Shown: piece by piece, positions 26,253-35,536 of the stretch
How the letters are laid out: each line of letters starts with the position of its first letter
Numbering within the stretch: the first letter of the stretch is position 1
Assembly (NCBI RefSeq): GCF_009939005.1
Contig: NZ_JAACJS010000011.1
Span: 152,096-216,095, forward strand
DNA: 64,000 nucleotides
Reading direction: 5' to 3'
From: Sediminibacterium roseum
Lineage (GTDB): Bacteria; Bacteroidota; Bacteroidia; Chitinophagales; Chitinophagaceae
Notes under the pieces: generated by a model
Database searches by the model: none
What the model saw: the letters and a program-made list of their open reading frames with translations, nothing else
What the model was told of the DNA's origin: nothing
Made by a program: the position numbers and the translations under genes

Positions 26253-26912
26253 CTATAAATTAACATACCCGTTTTTCAATGCGTACAATACCATTCCGAC
26301 CCTCGAATTCACGTTCAGTTTTTTGAAGATCTCTGCGCGGTATCCATCGATCGTTTTTTCGCTTTTGAACATCTCGGCGGCGATCGCCTGGTAGGTCTTT
26401 TCACTGCATGCCAGTTTAAGAAAGGTCAGTTCATTTTCATTCAAGCGCATAAAGCCATTCAGGTCGCTGGTTTCGTCTACGATCTGGTTGATGGACCGCA
26501 TCACTTTTCTCGAAACGATATCATTGTAAAAAAAACCGACGGACAGCAATTCTGAAAATGCAAGTTTGAGTTCTGCCAGGTCTGCATCTTTTAAAATATA
26601 TCCTTTCGCCCCGCACCGTATCATTTTAATAATGGCGGTATCGGAATCCATCGTGCTCAATGCCAGTACTTTTACCTGGGGATGGTTGTTTTTGATCCAT
26701 TCGCAGGTGGCGAACCCATCCATTTCGGGCATCGAGATATCGAGCAGCACGATATCGGGCAGATCAGCAGTGTTGAGCGCCTCAATGAATTCCTTACCAT
26801 TTGCCGCTTCGATGATGACCTTGTAGTTCGGGAAAACGCCGATGAGCAAAGCGAGCCCTTTGCGGAACAGGGTGTGATCGTCCACGATGGCAACGGATAT
26901 CATGTCAGACAT
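26253..26912 (-). CDS. NarL/LuxR-type response regulator
   Basis: The 219-residue protein has an N-terminal receiver (VAIVDDHTLFRKGL, phosphoacceptor Asp58 in LLDISMPEMDG, Lys in ILKDA) and a C-terminal LuxR helix-turn-helix (LNENELTFLKLACSEKTYQA then IAAEMFKSEKTIDGYRAEIF). It overlaps its kinase gene by 8 bp and receives its phosphoryl group. It is convergent with the MFS gene. Targets are unknown. Confidence 0.93.
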   Translation of the reverse strand: MSDMISVAIVDDHTLFRKGLALLIGVFPNYKVIIEAANGKEFIEALNTADLPDIVLLDISMPEMDGFATCEWIKNNHPQVKVLALSTMDSDTAIIKMIRCGAKGYILKDADLAELKLAFSELLSVGFFYNDIVSRKVMRSINQIVDETSDLNGFMRLNENELTFLKLACSEKTYQAIAAEMFKSEKTIDGYRAEIFKKLNVNSRVGMVLYALKNGYVNL

Positions 26913-27678
26913 AATCGGTCTTTATTTTTACAGTTGTTCCCTGCCCGGGAATACTATGGACCTCCGCATTGCCACCGATCATTTCTGTCCGCTTAAAAAT
27001 ATTCTGAATACCCAGGCCTGAATGTTGTTTTCTTTCCTGATGGAAGTTAAACCCTTTTCCGTTGTCCGTGATACAAATCTGCAACGCCCCTTCGCGATAC
27101 GAGAATACGATCATAACAGCATCTGCCGATGCATGTTTCACAATGTTCTGAAGGCATTCCTGTATTACCCTGAATAAAATAAGTTCTTTCTGGTTATTGA
27201 TGCGCTCTTCGTGGCCTTGTACCTCGAGGCTTACGTTCATCATGCCGATCCGGTTGATCCGTTGTACTTCCTGTTCAACTGCCGGAACGAGCCCTAAAAT
27301 ACGGATCCTGTCGCCACTCAATCCTTTTGCCAGATCGCGCAGGTCGGTAACGGCCTTGCTCACGTTTTCCCGGGCATCATTGAGTAGCAACTTGTCTGTC
27401 GTTTCACGTTCATCTATGATGTTGAGTTGTACATTCACGAGGCTTAATATCTGCCCCACATTATCGTGAATCTCCTGGCTGATTGAATTGAAGATCTGTT
27501 CCTGTATTTCGAGTTGTGTATTCGACAGCTCGTTTTCGAACAACAGCTGCATCTGTTTCTTTTCGGCTTTGAGGCGGTAAAATTTCTTAAAATAAAAGAT
27601 CAGGAACCCAAAAAAACAAATAACGAACCCGCAAAAGAAAAGCGCGGCCAGGGCTATGGTAAGGGTTTCGTCTTTCAT
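26905..27678 (-). CDS. NarX-type (HisKA_3) sensor histidine kinase
   Basis: The 257-residue kinase has one N-terminal membrane segment (about 8-30), a coiled coil, HisKA_3 with His71 in ISQEIHDNVGQ, and an HATPase (QECLQNIVKHA, ITDNGKGFN, HSGLGIQNIF). It lacks a periplasmic sensor, so input must come from a partner. The overlapping seven-TM protein upstream is the obvious candidate. Overlaps of 4 bp and 8 bp with its neighbours mark a tight three-gene cassette. Confidence 0.92.
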   Translation of the reverse strand: MKDETLTIALAALFFCGFVICFFGFLIFYFKKFYRLKAEKKQMQLLFENELSNTQLEIQEQIFNSISQEIHDNVGQILSLVNVQLNIIDERETTDKLLLNDARENVSKAVTDLRDLAKGLSGDRIRILGLVPAVEQEVQRINRIGMMNVSLEVQGHEERINNQKELILFRVIQECLQNIVKHASADAVMIVFSYREGALQICITDNGKGFNFHQERKQHSGLGIQNIFKRTEMIGGNAEVHSIPGQGTTVKIKTDYV

Positions 27679-28340
27679 TTTTTACGAAAAAGAATGATCG
27701 AAAATATGATACAGGAGAATGCAAAAACGAAATTATGCAATTTCCAAAGATCGCCAACGTACTTCAACTCGTCGTTACTGTAATTGTTGAGTTTGCCCCG
27801 GTCGACCAGCATTTTGAAGAACGACCAGATCACGGCAGATATGGCGGCATAAAACAAGATAACGGAAAGGAACCAGAATTCTTTCTTGCGCCATACAGGT
27901 ACCTCTTCCATCATGGTAAACTCCTGTATGTAATAACACACGACGTTGATAAGAATAAAAAGACTGAACGAAATGTAATAGATGCTTGCAAAGGAATTGT
28001 TATCGATGAAATACCCGGTAGATGTGGCGTACAACACCAGTATGGCACACAACAAAAAAGCATTCACATAGCGGTATGCCTCTTTCCGGAAAACCTGCCT
28101 GAAGAAAAAGAACATATCCAGCGTCCAAAGAAGGGGAATAACATTGTACACGCGTAAATTGTTATCCCCCTTGTCGTAAATATAATCTGCCGTCAGAAAT
28201 CCGACACAACAGATCACGAAAAAAAGCAGCGCCCAATGTTTCCCCTTGAGCTCGATCGATCTGTACCTGACCAGGAAGACCGATAGCGGAAGGAAGGGCG
28301 CGATGCCATCCAGGTAAAAGAAAAGTAGTTTGTTAATCAC
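27675..28340 (-). CDS. Seven-TM membrane protein, putative sensor partner of the kinase
   Basis: The 221-residue polytopic protein has about seven hydrophobic helices and no soluble domain. The start is GTG at 28340 and its last four bases overlap the kinase start (ATGA). I do not recognise a named family. Its place as first gene of the kinase-regulator cassette suggests that it is the membrane sensing module that the short kinase lacks (inference). Another possibility is a transporter-like receptor. Confidence 0.7.
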   Translation of the reverse strand: MINKLLFFYLDGIAPFLPLSVFLVRYRSIELKGKHWALLFFVICCVGFLTADYIYDKGDNNLRVYNVIPLLWTLDMFFFFRQVFRKEAYRYVNAFLLCAILVLYATSTGYFIDNNSFASIYYISFSLFILINVVCYYIQEFTMMEEVPVWRKKEFWFLSVILFYAAISAVIWSFFKMLVDRGKLNNYSNDELKYVGDLWKLHNFVFAFSCIIFSIILFRKK

Positions 28341-28369
28341 AGGATTGGATTTTAAAAGAACGGTCTGGT

Positions 28370-28717
28370 TTACTTAAAGTACTCTTTCCATTTGGCGCTG
28401 GCCTCTTCGCTGTATGTAATGATCGTGAAATTTTTCCCGTCCAGTACAACATGATTGGTGTTATGGGCGCCGGGTGGATTTGGGATCGCCTCCTCAGGAT
28501 CGTCGGGCGAAAACTTCAACACTTTTACGATCGCGTTTTGCTGCTGTTCCTCAGAAATAAGGGATGGCGCAACGGTTACAAATACTTTTGCATCGTCGTC
28601 TACCGCAAGCGATAGCACGAGTGAGTTGTAGTCGCCTGTGTCCAGCGCAGCCTTTATCTTTTCCAGGCTTTCGGGCGACAGGATGAAGTTCATGTTCTGG
28701 CAATAATTTTTGCTCAT
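28370..28717 (-). CDS. Uncharacterised small soluble protein
   Basis: The 115-residue protein has no signal peptide or membrane segment. It has alternating short helices and strands, an acidic centre (SPDDPEEAIPNPPG) and a KWKEYF end. I do not recognise a family. It is 29 bp upstream of the seven-TM gene on the same strand and could be the first gene of that cassette. Composition fits its neighbours. Confidence 0.65.
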   Translation of the reverse strand: MSKNYCQNMNFILSPESLEKIKAALDTGDYNSLVLSLAVDDDAKVFVTVAPSLISEEQQQNAIVKVLKFSPDDPEEAIPNPPGAHNTNHVVLDGKNFTIITYSEEASAKWKEYFK

Positions 28718-29163
28718 ACGGTTTGGTTTAAAGTGAATGAATGCTACAAACTACAATGCATTTTATTGGCAGACAACCGCTTCCGGTCGAAACAGGATAA
28801 TACTTCATAGAAAGCAGGGAAATCCCTTGGCGTAAAACCGTGCTTTCCCTCTTTCCACAGCCTGCGCCCCGCGGTACGTTTGTATCACGGCTTCCGGTAC
28901 ACACAACGATCCCTTCATTCAAACATACGTTATGAACCCACTTGCTGCAATGCTTAAGGCCATTTTAATCATACATACGATCCCCGGATTTCATTTGACC
29001 GGATGACCGTATGGTTGAGGAGGGTGACACAACAAGGTATCGGTTTCTACCGCCTGATCACTTGTATTCCCCTGTTGCACCTTCCGGCTTCCTCTTTTTA
29101 AATTTTTTTTCACCTGGATCGATTGCGGGGTATCGCGGTCTGGTCTACCAATCATTACTAACT
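28718..29163. other. 446-bp divergent intergenic region
   Basis: This region separates the minus-strand signalling cassette from the plus-strand envelope operon and must hold both promoters. I find no exact TTG-N19-21-TAnnTTTG match. Open frames here (for example minus 28728-28922, and an upstream extension of the next gene) show no protein-like features. No repeat was seen. Confidence 0.45.
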
Positions 29164-30783
29164 ATGCGATTACGTTTAACAATCTTTGCCGGAATCCTGG
29201 TATTGAACATTCAGCTGTTGCTTGCACAGGCAACGCTGCCCAAAGTATCGGTGGATGTAGACCCTGGAAGTGCGGTCTTTACCGGCGCTGTCGGTCTTCC
29301 TTTCGATGTTCCCTTCAACATCCGCGGACCGATCGCTGAAAACCTGAAAAAAGTCACATTGACTTATAAGGTTAACTCTTATAAAAAGTGGATGAGCGCT
29401 GCCGATAAAAATTTACATACAACCTCTCCCTGGACAAAAGAAGCGGGCAGGTCCTCTGCGGATAACAAATTTACCCTGGCGATGGAAGCTATCTATCCCA
29501 ACACGTCGTACACGTTCCATTTCAGGTTCTTCAGCACACCCATCATCGATGCCACCAAAAAGAAGACCCTGTACGGCTCTTTGTTCAATTCGATCGATGC
29601 TTATATAAAGGGACACGATTTTACCAATCCAGCAAGTTTGAGCAATGAGTTGAACACACAGATCACGAAAATGATCGGTTCCAAGCTTTATGATGAAACA
29701 GGAAATGAATACAAGGTCAACGCCATGGATCCTGAAATGCAAAAGTTCACCAGGCAGATGATAGATATCCAAAATCAAATCACAAAAGACAGTACCAATA
29801 TCTACGCCGCTATTCCCTCTTGCGAGGATCCCAGATACGCCGGTTTTTTAAGTCGCCTCAAAACGTTACGGAGTGATACGGGCTTGCTCAACGCAACTAC
29901 AAAAGCGATGCTCAAGGCTCCCGTTTCCGTTGACCTCGCTGATTTCAAAACGCTGACCATGACAGACCTGGTAAAATTATGGGTTGATCCGACCAAACCG
30001 ATACAGGCAGTGTTGAAAGGATTGCGGAAGATCGAGAACGGAAGAACGATCGCCGTTAACGAATTTCATGAACCTTCGGCTAAATTATTGACTGCCTTTC
30101 TGACCGTGCTGGACAACAAAGAAATAAGAAAAAAAGACGGCGTTAATTATTTTCAGCCAGATGAAGCGTTCATCCGCGAACTCCTGATAAATGTAGATAA
30201 TATTATCGGGCTTCAGGCAGACTGGCATTCCCAGATCGTAACCCGCAGTAAACTGGTGGACGAGTTCCCGGACATCATCGCGAGCCATTACGTGATAAGC
30301 AGTTTTGATGTACAGGATCGGTCCAACCCGGATGTAACCGCACAGGACAATGCATACATCGGCCTCGATTTTGGTTTTGCAGACACTTATGCGTATGGGC
30401 ATCAAATATTCTTATACGAGGGTGTGAATTTTTACCTCGTGCCCATCAACAAGAACGCGCCCCTATCGACAATCCATGGATTCTGGAGGCAGGTTGCAAA
30501 ACGTTTTTCAATTCACCTCGGCCTGACGCAAAGTGTAATGGGCACGCCTAACAAATTGTATGAGCCATTGATCAACAATGTCGGCAGCATCATGATCGGC
30601 GCAGGTTTCCGGATCAACCGGTTCATTCATGTGAACTGGGGAGAGATGCTCTTTTTTGAAAAAGACGTTAACCCGCTCATCGATCACAAACGTTTGGCAT
30701 ACAGGCCCACTGCATCGGTCACGTTCGACCTCGTGTCGATGAAAGCCATCGGCAATTTTTTAACCAAAATCGGAATCAAATAA
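29164..30783 (+). CDS. Secreted envelope protein with C-terminal beta-barrel-like strands
   Basis: The 539-residue protein has a signal peptide (about 1-21, ending LLLAQ), which sets the start at 29164 rather than at the longer frame from 29011. An Ig-like beta region follows (about 25-110), then a long helical middle. The C-terminal 130 residues have alternating aromatic strands (YIGLDFGFADTYAYGHQIFL, VGSIMIGAGFRINRFIHVNW), as in outer-membrane barrels. I do not recognise a family. It is the first gene of a four-gene operon; a small-barrel or partial-barrel outer-membrane component is the best guess. Confidence 0.75.
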   Translation: MRLRLTIFAGILVLNIQLLLAQATLPKVSVDVDPGSAVFTGAVGLPFDVPFNIRGPIAENLKKVTLTYKVNSYKKWMSAADKNLHTTSPWTKEAGRSSADNKFTLAMEAIYPNTSYTFHFRFFSTPIIDATKKKTLYGSLFNSIDAYIKGHDFTNPASLSNELNTQITKMIGSKLYDETGNEYKVNAMDPEMQKFTRQMIDIQNQITKDSTNIYAAIPSCEDPRYAGFLSRLKTLRSDTGLLNATTKAMLKAPVSVDLADFKTLTMTDLVKLWVDPTKPIQAVLKGLRKIENGRTIAVNEFHEPSAKLLTAFLTVLDNKEIRKKDGVNYFQPDEAFIRELLINVDNIIGLQADWHSQIVTRSKLVDEFPDIIASHYVISSFDVQDRSNPDVTAQDNAYIGLDFGFADTYAYGHQIFLYEGVNFYLVPINKNAPLSTIHGFWRQVAKRFSIHLGLTQSVMGTPNKLYEPLINNVGSIMIGAGFRINRFIHVNWGEMLFFEKDVNPLIDHKRLAYRPTASVTFDLVSMKAIGNFLTKIGIK

Positions 30784-30793
30784 ATCAAATCAT

Positions 30794-31195
30794 ATGAGCA
30801 TTCTACAACCAACCATCGTTTCCCTCAACCCAGTTGAGCCCATTGCAATCGTTTTCAACCATGAAACCCAAAAAGGCGTTTCTGCCAACCTGCAGATCAC
30901 CTATGGGGTTACCGATAACGCCTGGTTGCAAGGCCGGCCGGATATTCATTTCATCGCACTTTTACGCGCAACAGCCGCCCCTTATCATGTTGTGGGTGGT
31001 ACGCCCAACGCGGCAAGAAGGGCATTGCTGAACCAGCAAAGCGATCAATTCACTTTTGATTTTTCGCTGGAAACCACTTCGCAGATCATCGGGCAAGCTT
31101 TTCCCGTTTCTTTTATGCTGTGTGTGTATGATATGGCTGATCCGGTTATGGTTCAACGATGCGACATACGTTCTTATTCCGTCACCCTACAATAA
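30794..31195 (+). CDS. Uncharacterised small beta-rich protein
   Basis: The 133-residue protein has no signal peptide and predicted mostly beta structure (SANLQITYGVTDNAW, SFMLCVYDMADPV). No family is recognised. It lies 10 bp after the first gene and 7 bp before the lipoprotein gene, so it is a firm operon member. It is the only member without an export signal, so it may act in the cytoplasm or be exported by another route. Confidence 0.7.
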   Translation: MSILQPTIVSLNPVEPIAIVFNHETQKGVSANLQITYGVTDNAWLQGRPDIHFIALLRATAAPYHVVGGTPNAARRALLNQQSDQFTFDFSLETTSQIIGQAFPVSFMLCVYDMADPVMVQRCDIRSYSVTLQ

Positions 31196-31202
31196 CATTT
31201 GT

Positions 31203-32261
31203 ATGAAAAATAAAATCTACATTACTCTATACATGGCTGCGTGCTTCTTGTTATTACATGCATGCAGCAAAGACCAGGCGTCCATTACACAGGACCAGAT
31301 CATCCGGCTTACGGTTGCCGATACCGCGGGTCTGAAAGCGGATGGCAAACGTGTAGTGACCCTCACGGCGCATATCGACAAGGATGCAGCGGATGCGTAT
31401 CGGAATGTAATCTTCAATTTAAGTACAGGCCTCGGAACGTTTCTAAGCAGCGCATCCTCAACAAGCAGTACCGTAGCAGCAGATGCATCGGGCACGGCAG
31501 TCATTTCTTTCAAGGTAGGCGCCCTGCCGGGCAGTTATTTCGTTTCGGCACAGGTGGGCACCGGCGCACAGCTTGCCAAAACAGCGGATATACCCATCGT
31601 GTTGGGTGCCTTGTCTTACAGCGATAAATTACAACTCACGCCCACTGCACCGGCACCCGCCGCTGACGGTGTGAGCCTGGTTACCTTTAACATAACCGCG
31701 AAATATGTGACTGAAAAATCGGTAAAGGTCAAGACCAACCAGGGAAGCTTCCTCAATGCTTCCGCACCACAAGAACTTGCCGTGGCGCTGGACGATCAGG
31801 GCAACGGGTCATTTGTATTACAAGTGGGTAACACGGTAACGCCGTATACGATCACGGCAGCTTTCCAGGACAATACAACTGCGGTCGTGAATTTTACCCC
31901 CAAAGTAAGTTTGCCGGATACACTGATCGCCGAACCATCGGCCATCAAAGTGGATACGGTCGGCACGCCTGTGATCATTGCCACACGGCTTTTGAAGAAC
32001 CAGGTAAATGCCAAAGTGAGCGTGGGTACACAAGCCTCTTTTTTTGCTTACCAGCTCAATGGAACCACCAGGGTTGCCGTTGGCCGCTTTACAAATACTG
32101 CCGCTGCCATCAGTGATGCCAGCGGGGCGGTGCCTGCCGTCAATTTTTATGGCGATACGGGGGGCCTCAACAAAAACCTGCCGGTCTACATCGAAGTTTC
32201 TGCAGACCGCATGACAACAGGCAAGGTTACGCAAACCATTCAACTCTCCATCAAACAATAG
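31203..32261 (+). CDS. Lipoprotein with invasin/Ig-like repeats
   Basis: The 352-residue protein has a lipobox (LLLHAC, Cys20), so it is lipid-anchored. Three or so Ig-like (Big_1/invasin type) domains follow, with the typical LTADGKRVVTLTAHIDKD and ADGVSLVTFNITAKYV openings and GTAVISFKVG endings. Such domains form rods on the surface or in the periplasm. The start at 31203 is fixed by the signal sequence; a longer frame from 31056 runs through the upstream gene. Third gene of the operon. Confidence 0.82.
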   Translation: MKNKIYITLYMAACFLLLHACSKDQASITQDQIIRLTVADTAGLKADGKRVVTLTAHIDKDAADAYRNVIFNLSTGLGTFLSSASSTSSTVAADASGTAVISFKVGALPGSYFVSAQVGTGAQLAKTADIPIVLGALSYSDKLQLTPTAPAPAADGVSLVTFNITAKYVTEKSVKVKTNQGSFLNASAPQELAVALDDQGNGSFVLQVGNTVTPYTITAAFQDNTTAVVNFTPKVSLPDTLIAEPSAIKVDTVGTPVIIATRLLKNQVNAKVSVGTQASFFAYQLNGTTRVAVGRFTNTAAAISDASGAVPAVNFYGDTGGLNKNLPVYIEVSADRMTTGKVTQTIQLSIKQ

Positions 32262-32267
32262 TTTTGT

Positions 32268-34289
32268 ATGAAAAAGATATTGGCTTTCGTCTTTTTGGTT
32301 ACGGCAGCTGTAAGCGTAAAAGCGCAAACCGTATCTGTTAACGGTACAACTACGTTGGACCTGTCTGCAACGGATGCAAACGATTCCGTGGCCATCATCG
32401 TTCCTTTAAAGATAGAACCGGCCAATGCTTCTTTTAAAGGCTTTCACATAATGGGCAACAAGCCTTCTATGGTAAGGCTCAATACATCTGCGCAGCCTAT
32501 GTTCCGGGATGCTTTTACGATCGATTCGGGAAAACGGTCAAGTGAGTTAATACTTTCCGTGCGGCTAAAGGACCTGCATTGGGCCGGCACCTATACGGTT
32601 GAGTTGATGTATGGTTTTGGAACGGACACGGCGCAACCAAAGACACTCACCTTTACCGTTAACCGTCCGCCTGCGTTGCCAGAAAGTAATTCCAGGATAA
32701 GCGCGGGTATGATCGGCAGTGCGCCTTATGGCAATGCCATCTGGTTACACGAAAGCACCGGCCGGGCGGGCATCCCGCATTTAAAACCTGGCAGACAGAT
32801 CTTTGAACAGATCGGCGCTGCTGAACTGTTTACGTTTACAGCGCCGGAATACAACCTTCCGGCAGGCGGTGAGGCAAACATCACCTACAAAGTGAATGAG
32901 AAGCATGCAGCTTCATTGCCGATCGGATCTTATAAGGGCAAAATATATTTCAATTCTCCTTCGTTAACGGCCGGGACTTTCTCAGTAGATGTGGAGTTTA
33001 CCCACAAGCGAACCAGGACCTGGATCTTCTTGATCGTATTGCTGGGAGCTTTAACAGGCCTGGCCGTGCGAACGGGTTTGAAATCAAAAACAGATTCAGA
33101 AGGTGCGCGGCTCAACGCGCTGGTTCTCGAAAAGGAGATCCGCGAGGACAGCCGCAAGATGCACGACGCCGATTTTCAAAAAAGAATAACCGCCTTGCTT
33201 GATGCAATGCACAAAGCATTTGAGCCGCGATCAGTAGTAAGTCAACAGGCCGCCGCCGTTGCTTCAGCCCGTACGGAATATCAAAAAGAGCGAACGGAGT
33301 TTTTTAAATCCCTGGAGACCCATCGTATCGATTATAATCGCTTGGCGCAACCGGTATTCAATATGAATCGCCAGCCAATTGCGGGACAATTGTATGCAGT
33401 GCGGAGTTGCCTGTTAGAAGCAAAAGCTCACCTGGACGCGCTCGATCTGAGTGGAGCCGATCCCGTACTGGACGATGCGCAGAATCATTTCAGTGTTGTT
33501 GTATCTAACTACCACCTATACATCAACAGCATAGCGGCTTTGATCACGGAGGGAAATTTCTGGCCCATGCAGACGCGCCCTGAAACAAAATCTGCATTGG
33601 GAAAGCAGGCATCGGATCTAACAACGCTGAGCGCACAGCTATCGATCCCTTCAACCAATCCCGGGCAAACGCTGACCCAGATGGATCAACTGCAATCGAT
33701 CGCCGGCGGCGTGGCAGACCTGATCTATCAGTTGCTCCTGGGCGATTTCACGGCAATCGATGGCACAGCCGCGCAGGACAGTGGTTTCCTACATGCATTA
33801 CATGCGTTTACGGATGCATTCAAGAATATGTCGATCAACCCAAACGCGGTAACGAATGCCGGCTTCTATCTCCCATCCAAACTGGCGACCAATCTGAACG
33901 CCGCCTGGACGGCTGCGGTGAATCCAGGGATGAAAGCTTTTTCCGCAAAAGCCGGTAAGGTTATGGCAAATCCTGCATTGGCCTTCCATCTCGCTGCACC
34001 ACTGGCCACCCTGCTGGAGCAATCCGCCACACCTGTAAACTATTTATTGCAAAGACCTGCCCGGCCGCTTACCCTGAGCGAATCCATCGTACAAACAAAA
34101 GCCCGTTACTGGCTCCTCACCTCCCTGCAAACCCTGATCCTGATGTTACTCATCGCACTGGGTGCCTACCAGTCGCTGGGCAATACATGGATGGGAACAG
34201 AGCGAGAAATGCTGCTCTTGTTCCTCGGCGCTTTTTCGTTAGACATCACTGCCAATTCCATTACAGATATTAAGTCGAAGATCCGGTGA
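32268..34289 (+). CDS. Inner-membrane protein with periplasmic Ig-like and long helical domains
   Basis: The 673-residue protein has a signal peptide (ending VKAQ), then beta-rich Ig-like domains (about 20-245). A TM helix comes next (WIFLIVLLGALTGLAVRTGL, about 252-272), then a long helical, probably cytoplasmic region (about 275-620). Two hydrophobic segments near the C-terminus close it (LLTSLQTLILMLLIALGAYQ and EMLLLFLGAFSLDI). No family is recognised. The build could connect periplasmic partners to the cytoplasm. It is the last gene of the operon and is followed by a strong terminator. Confidence 0.75.
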   Translation: MKKILAFVFLVTAAVSVKAQTVSVNGTTTLDLSATDANDSVAIIVPLKIEPANASFKGFHIMGNKPSMVRLNTSAQPMFRDAFTIDSGKRSSELILSVRLKDLHWAGTYTVELMYGFGTDTAQPKTLTFTVNRPPALPESNSRISAGMIGSAPYGNAIWLHESTGRAGIPHLKPGRQIFEQIGAAELFTFTAPEYNLPAGGEANITYKVNEKHAASLPIGSYKGKIYFNSPSLTAGTFSVDVEFTHKRTRTWIFLIVLLGALTGLAVRTGLKSKTDSEGARLNALVLEKEIREDSRKMHDADFQKRITALLDAMHKAFEPRSVVSQQAAAVASARTEYQKERTEFFKSLETHRIDYNRLAQPVFNMNRQPIAGQLYAVRSCLLEAKAHLDALDLSGADPVLDDAQNHFSVVVSNYHLYINSIAALITEGNFWPMQTRPETKSALGKQASDLTTLSAQLSIPSTNPGQTLTQMDQLQSIAGGVADLIYQLLLGDFTAIDGTAAQDSGFLHALHAFTDAFKNMSINPNAVTNAGFYLPSKLATNLNAAWTAAVNPGMKAFSAKAGKVMANPALAFHLAAPLATLLEQSATPVNYLLQRPARPLTLSESIVQTKARYWLLTSLQTLILMLLIALGAYQSLGNTWMGTEREMLLLFLGAFSLDITANSITDIKSKIR

Positions 34290-34316
34290 AGGGGTTAGTG
34301 GTTAATAAAAATGATA

Positions 34317-34345
34317 AAAGGAAATGCGTAATGCATTTCCTTTTT
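34317..34345 (+). terminator. Intrinsic terminator of the envelope operon
   Basis: An 11-bp stem (34317-34327 with 34333-34343) with a 5-nt loop is followed by T-run 34341-34345. The central 25 bp (34318-34342) are identical, in inverted orientation, to the ssrA terminator at 40307-40331. Confidence 0.85.
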
Positions 34346-34350
34346 GTTCA

Positions 34351-34409
34351 GTACACCTACGCCTGTCGGCTTCGGTGGACGAGTGGAGTTGAGGGTAATG
34401 GAATGAAGC
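34351..34409. repeat. Dispersed hairpin plus T-arm-like element, copy 3
   Basis: The hairpin half is 34351-34380 (on the minus strand GTCCACC...GGTGTAC with GCC-GACA-GGC at the tip). The tail gagtggagttgagggtaa (from 34381) resembles the ssrA 3' end on the plus strand. It lies 5 bp after a terminator identical to that of ssrA. Confidence 0.7.
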
Positions 34410-34452
34410 AAAGTTCTTTCCAAAAAAAGGTGTTTGTTTAAGAAAAACAGTT

Positions 34453-35253
34453 TTAGTTATCTGTTTTTTCCAGTGGATTGTTGAGTATTTTGATTCGGCG
34501 CGCCGGCCCACCTGCTGATGAACGGCCCATTACCGCACCGCCCGCCGTGGAGGCACCCAGCATTGCATTGGTATCCCGATTCAACGCCTCGCGGTATTGC
34601 CTGTATTCTTTAGCCGTTTTCTTTTCAAACCCTGTTGGCATTTCGATCACAGCGTGATCAGTTCCGTTCTCAAACCCGACAAAAGTGAACGTTACATCCT
34701 TGTTTACATCATAGGCCTCGAGTATGAGGCCGGGCAAACCACCCAATTTCCACGGGCCATTGCTGTATGGGATCTGGCTGCAGAACCAAGCTTCATAAGT
34801 TCTGCCGCGAAATGTACAAGAGGCTTTCTGACATGCAAAGCCTTTGATCGTTCTAGTGTCCTGCGAGATTACCCAATCAATTACCGGGATTTTTTCAGCA
34901 ATGGAATAAGTGCTCAATCCGGCAGGCGCAATAAAGATCAGTTGATCGGTGTCAAAGTTTTTGGTATAGCTGTCTGTCAATGAATACCTTTTCCACTCAT
35001 CAATCGGCTGTGCGTTCGGAAACCGGGTTGCCTGAGCGAGTGCACCATTCATCCTGTCGTAATCGATATACAGGCTCATTTTTTTTGCCAGATACAATTT
35101 CATTTTACCCTTCTTGGGAAAAGTAAGTTGTGTCGTATCATCGATATGTGAAAACGCGTATTCTACGGTAGCAAAAACGCTGTCAGATTGTGCGTGTGAT
35201 AATGGCACGCCAACGCATAAATCGATCAAAAAAAGCAGGATGATACGTCGCAT
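34453..35253 (-). CDS. GLPGLI family protein
   Basis: The 266-residue secreted protein has a signal peptide (about 1-21, ending SHAQ) and the family motif WKLGGLPGLILEAYD at about 167-181. The family is Bacteroidota-specific, exported to the periplasm or outer membrane, and of unknown function. The C-terminal tail is low-complexity (GASTAGGAVMGRSSAGG). It is a single gene, convergent with the envelope operon. Confidence 0.9.
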   Translation of the reverse strand: MRRIILLFLIDLCVGVPLSHAQSDSVFATVEYAFSHIDDTTQLTFPKKGKMKLYLAKKMSLYIDYDRMNGALAQATRFPNAQPIDEWKRYSLTDSYTKNFDTDQLIFIAPAGLSTYSIAEKIPVIDWVISQDTRTIKGFACQKASCTFRGRTYEAWFCSQIPYSNGPWKLGGLPGLILEAYDVNKDVTFTFVGFENGTDHAVIEMPTGFEKKTAKEYRQYREALNRDTNAMLGASTAGGAVMGRSSAGGPARRIKILNNPLEKTDN

Positions 35254-35335
35254 AAACTTTGTTTTGAAAACAATTTATAACTATTTTATTAGTTTGACAA
35301 CTAATTTTATAGTCAACGGCTTCTCGCCCGCCATT

Positions 35336-35390
35336 AATCCGCCTGCCGACTTCGGTGAACGGGTTGAGTCGGGAAGGGAATCGAGCCTTA
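35336..35390. repeat. Dispersed hairpin plus T-arm-like element, copy 4 (degenerate)
   Basis: The hairpin (35336-35360, cgcctgccgacttcggtgaa) has several broken pairs. The tail gggttgagtcgggaaggg then aatcgagcc keeps the tRNA-3'-end-like pattern. It lies in the 283-bp divergent gap between the GLPGLI gene and the next hydrolase gene. Confidence 0.5.
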
Positions 35391-35536
35391 CGATCATTTT
35401 TACTTTCCATTAGCCATATAAAAGCTTCAGCAGGCAGCTATTATGGTCAGGCCCCCGCTCTTTTCAAAAGATAAAGGTCAGCCCGGCCTGTAACAAAATG
35501 TGACCACTTACGTTAGCGTAGTGTAACTCTTTCGCT

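Noticed and set aside
28728..28922. 64-codon minus-strand frame upstream of the small soluble protein gene
   Set aside because: Unusual Cys/Gly content, no recognisable domain, and it fills the expected promoter region.
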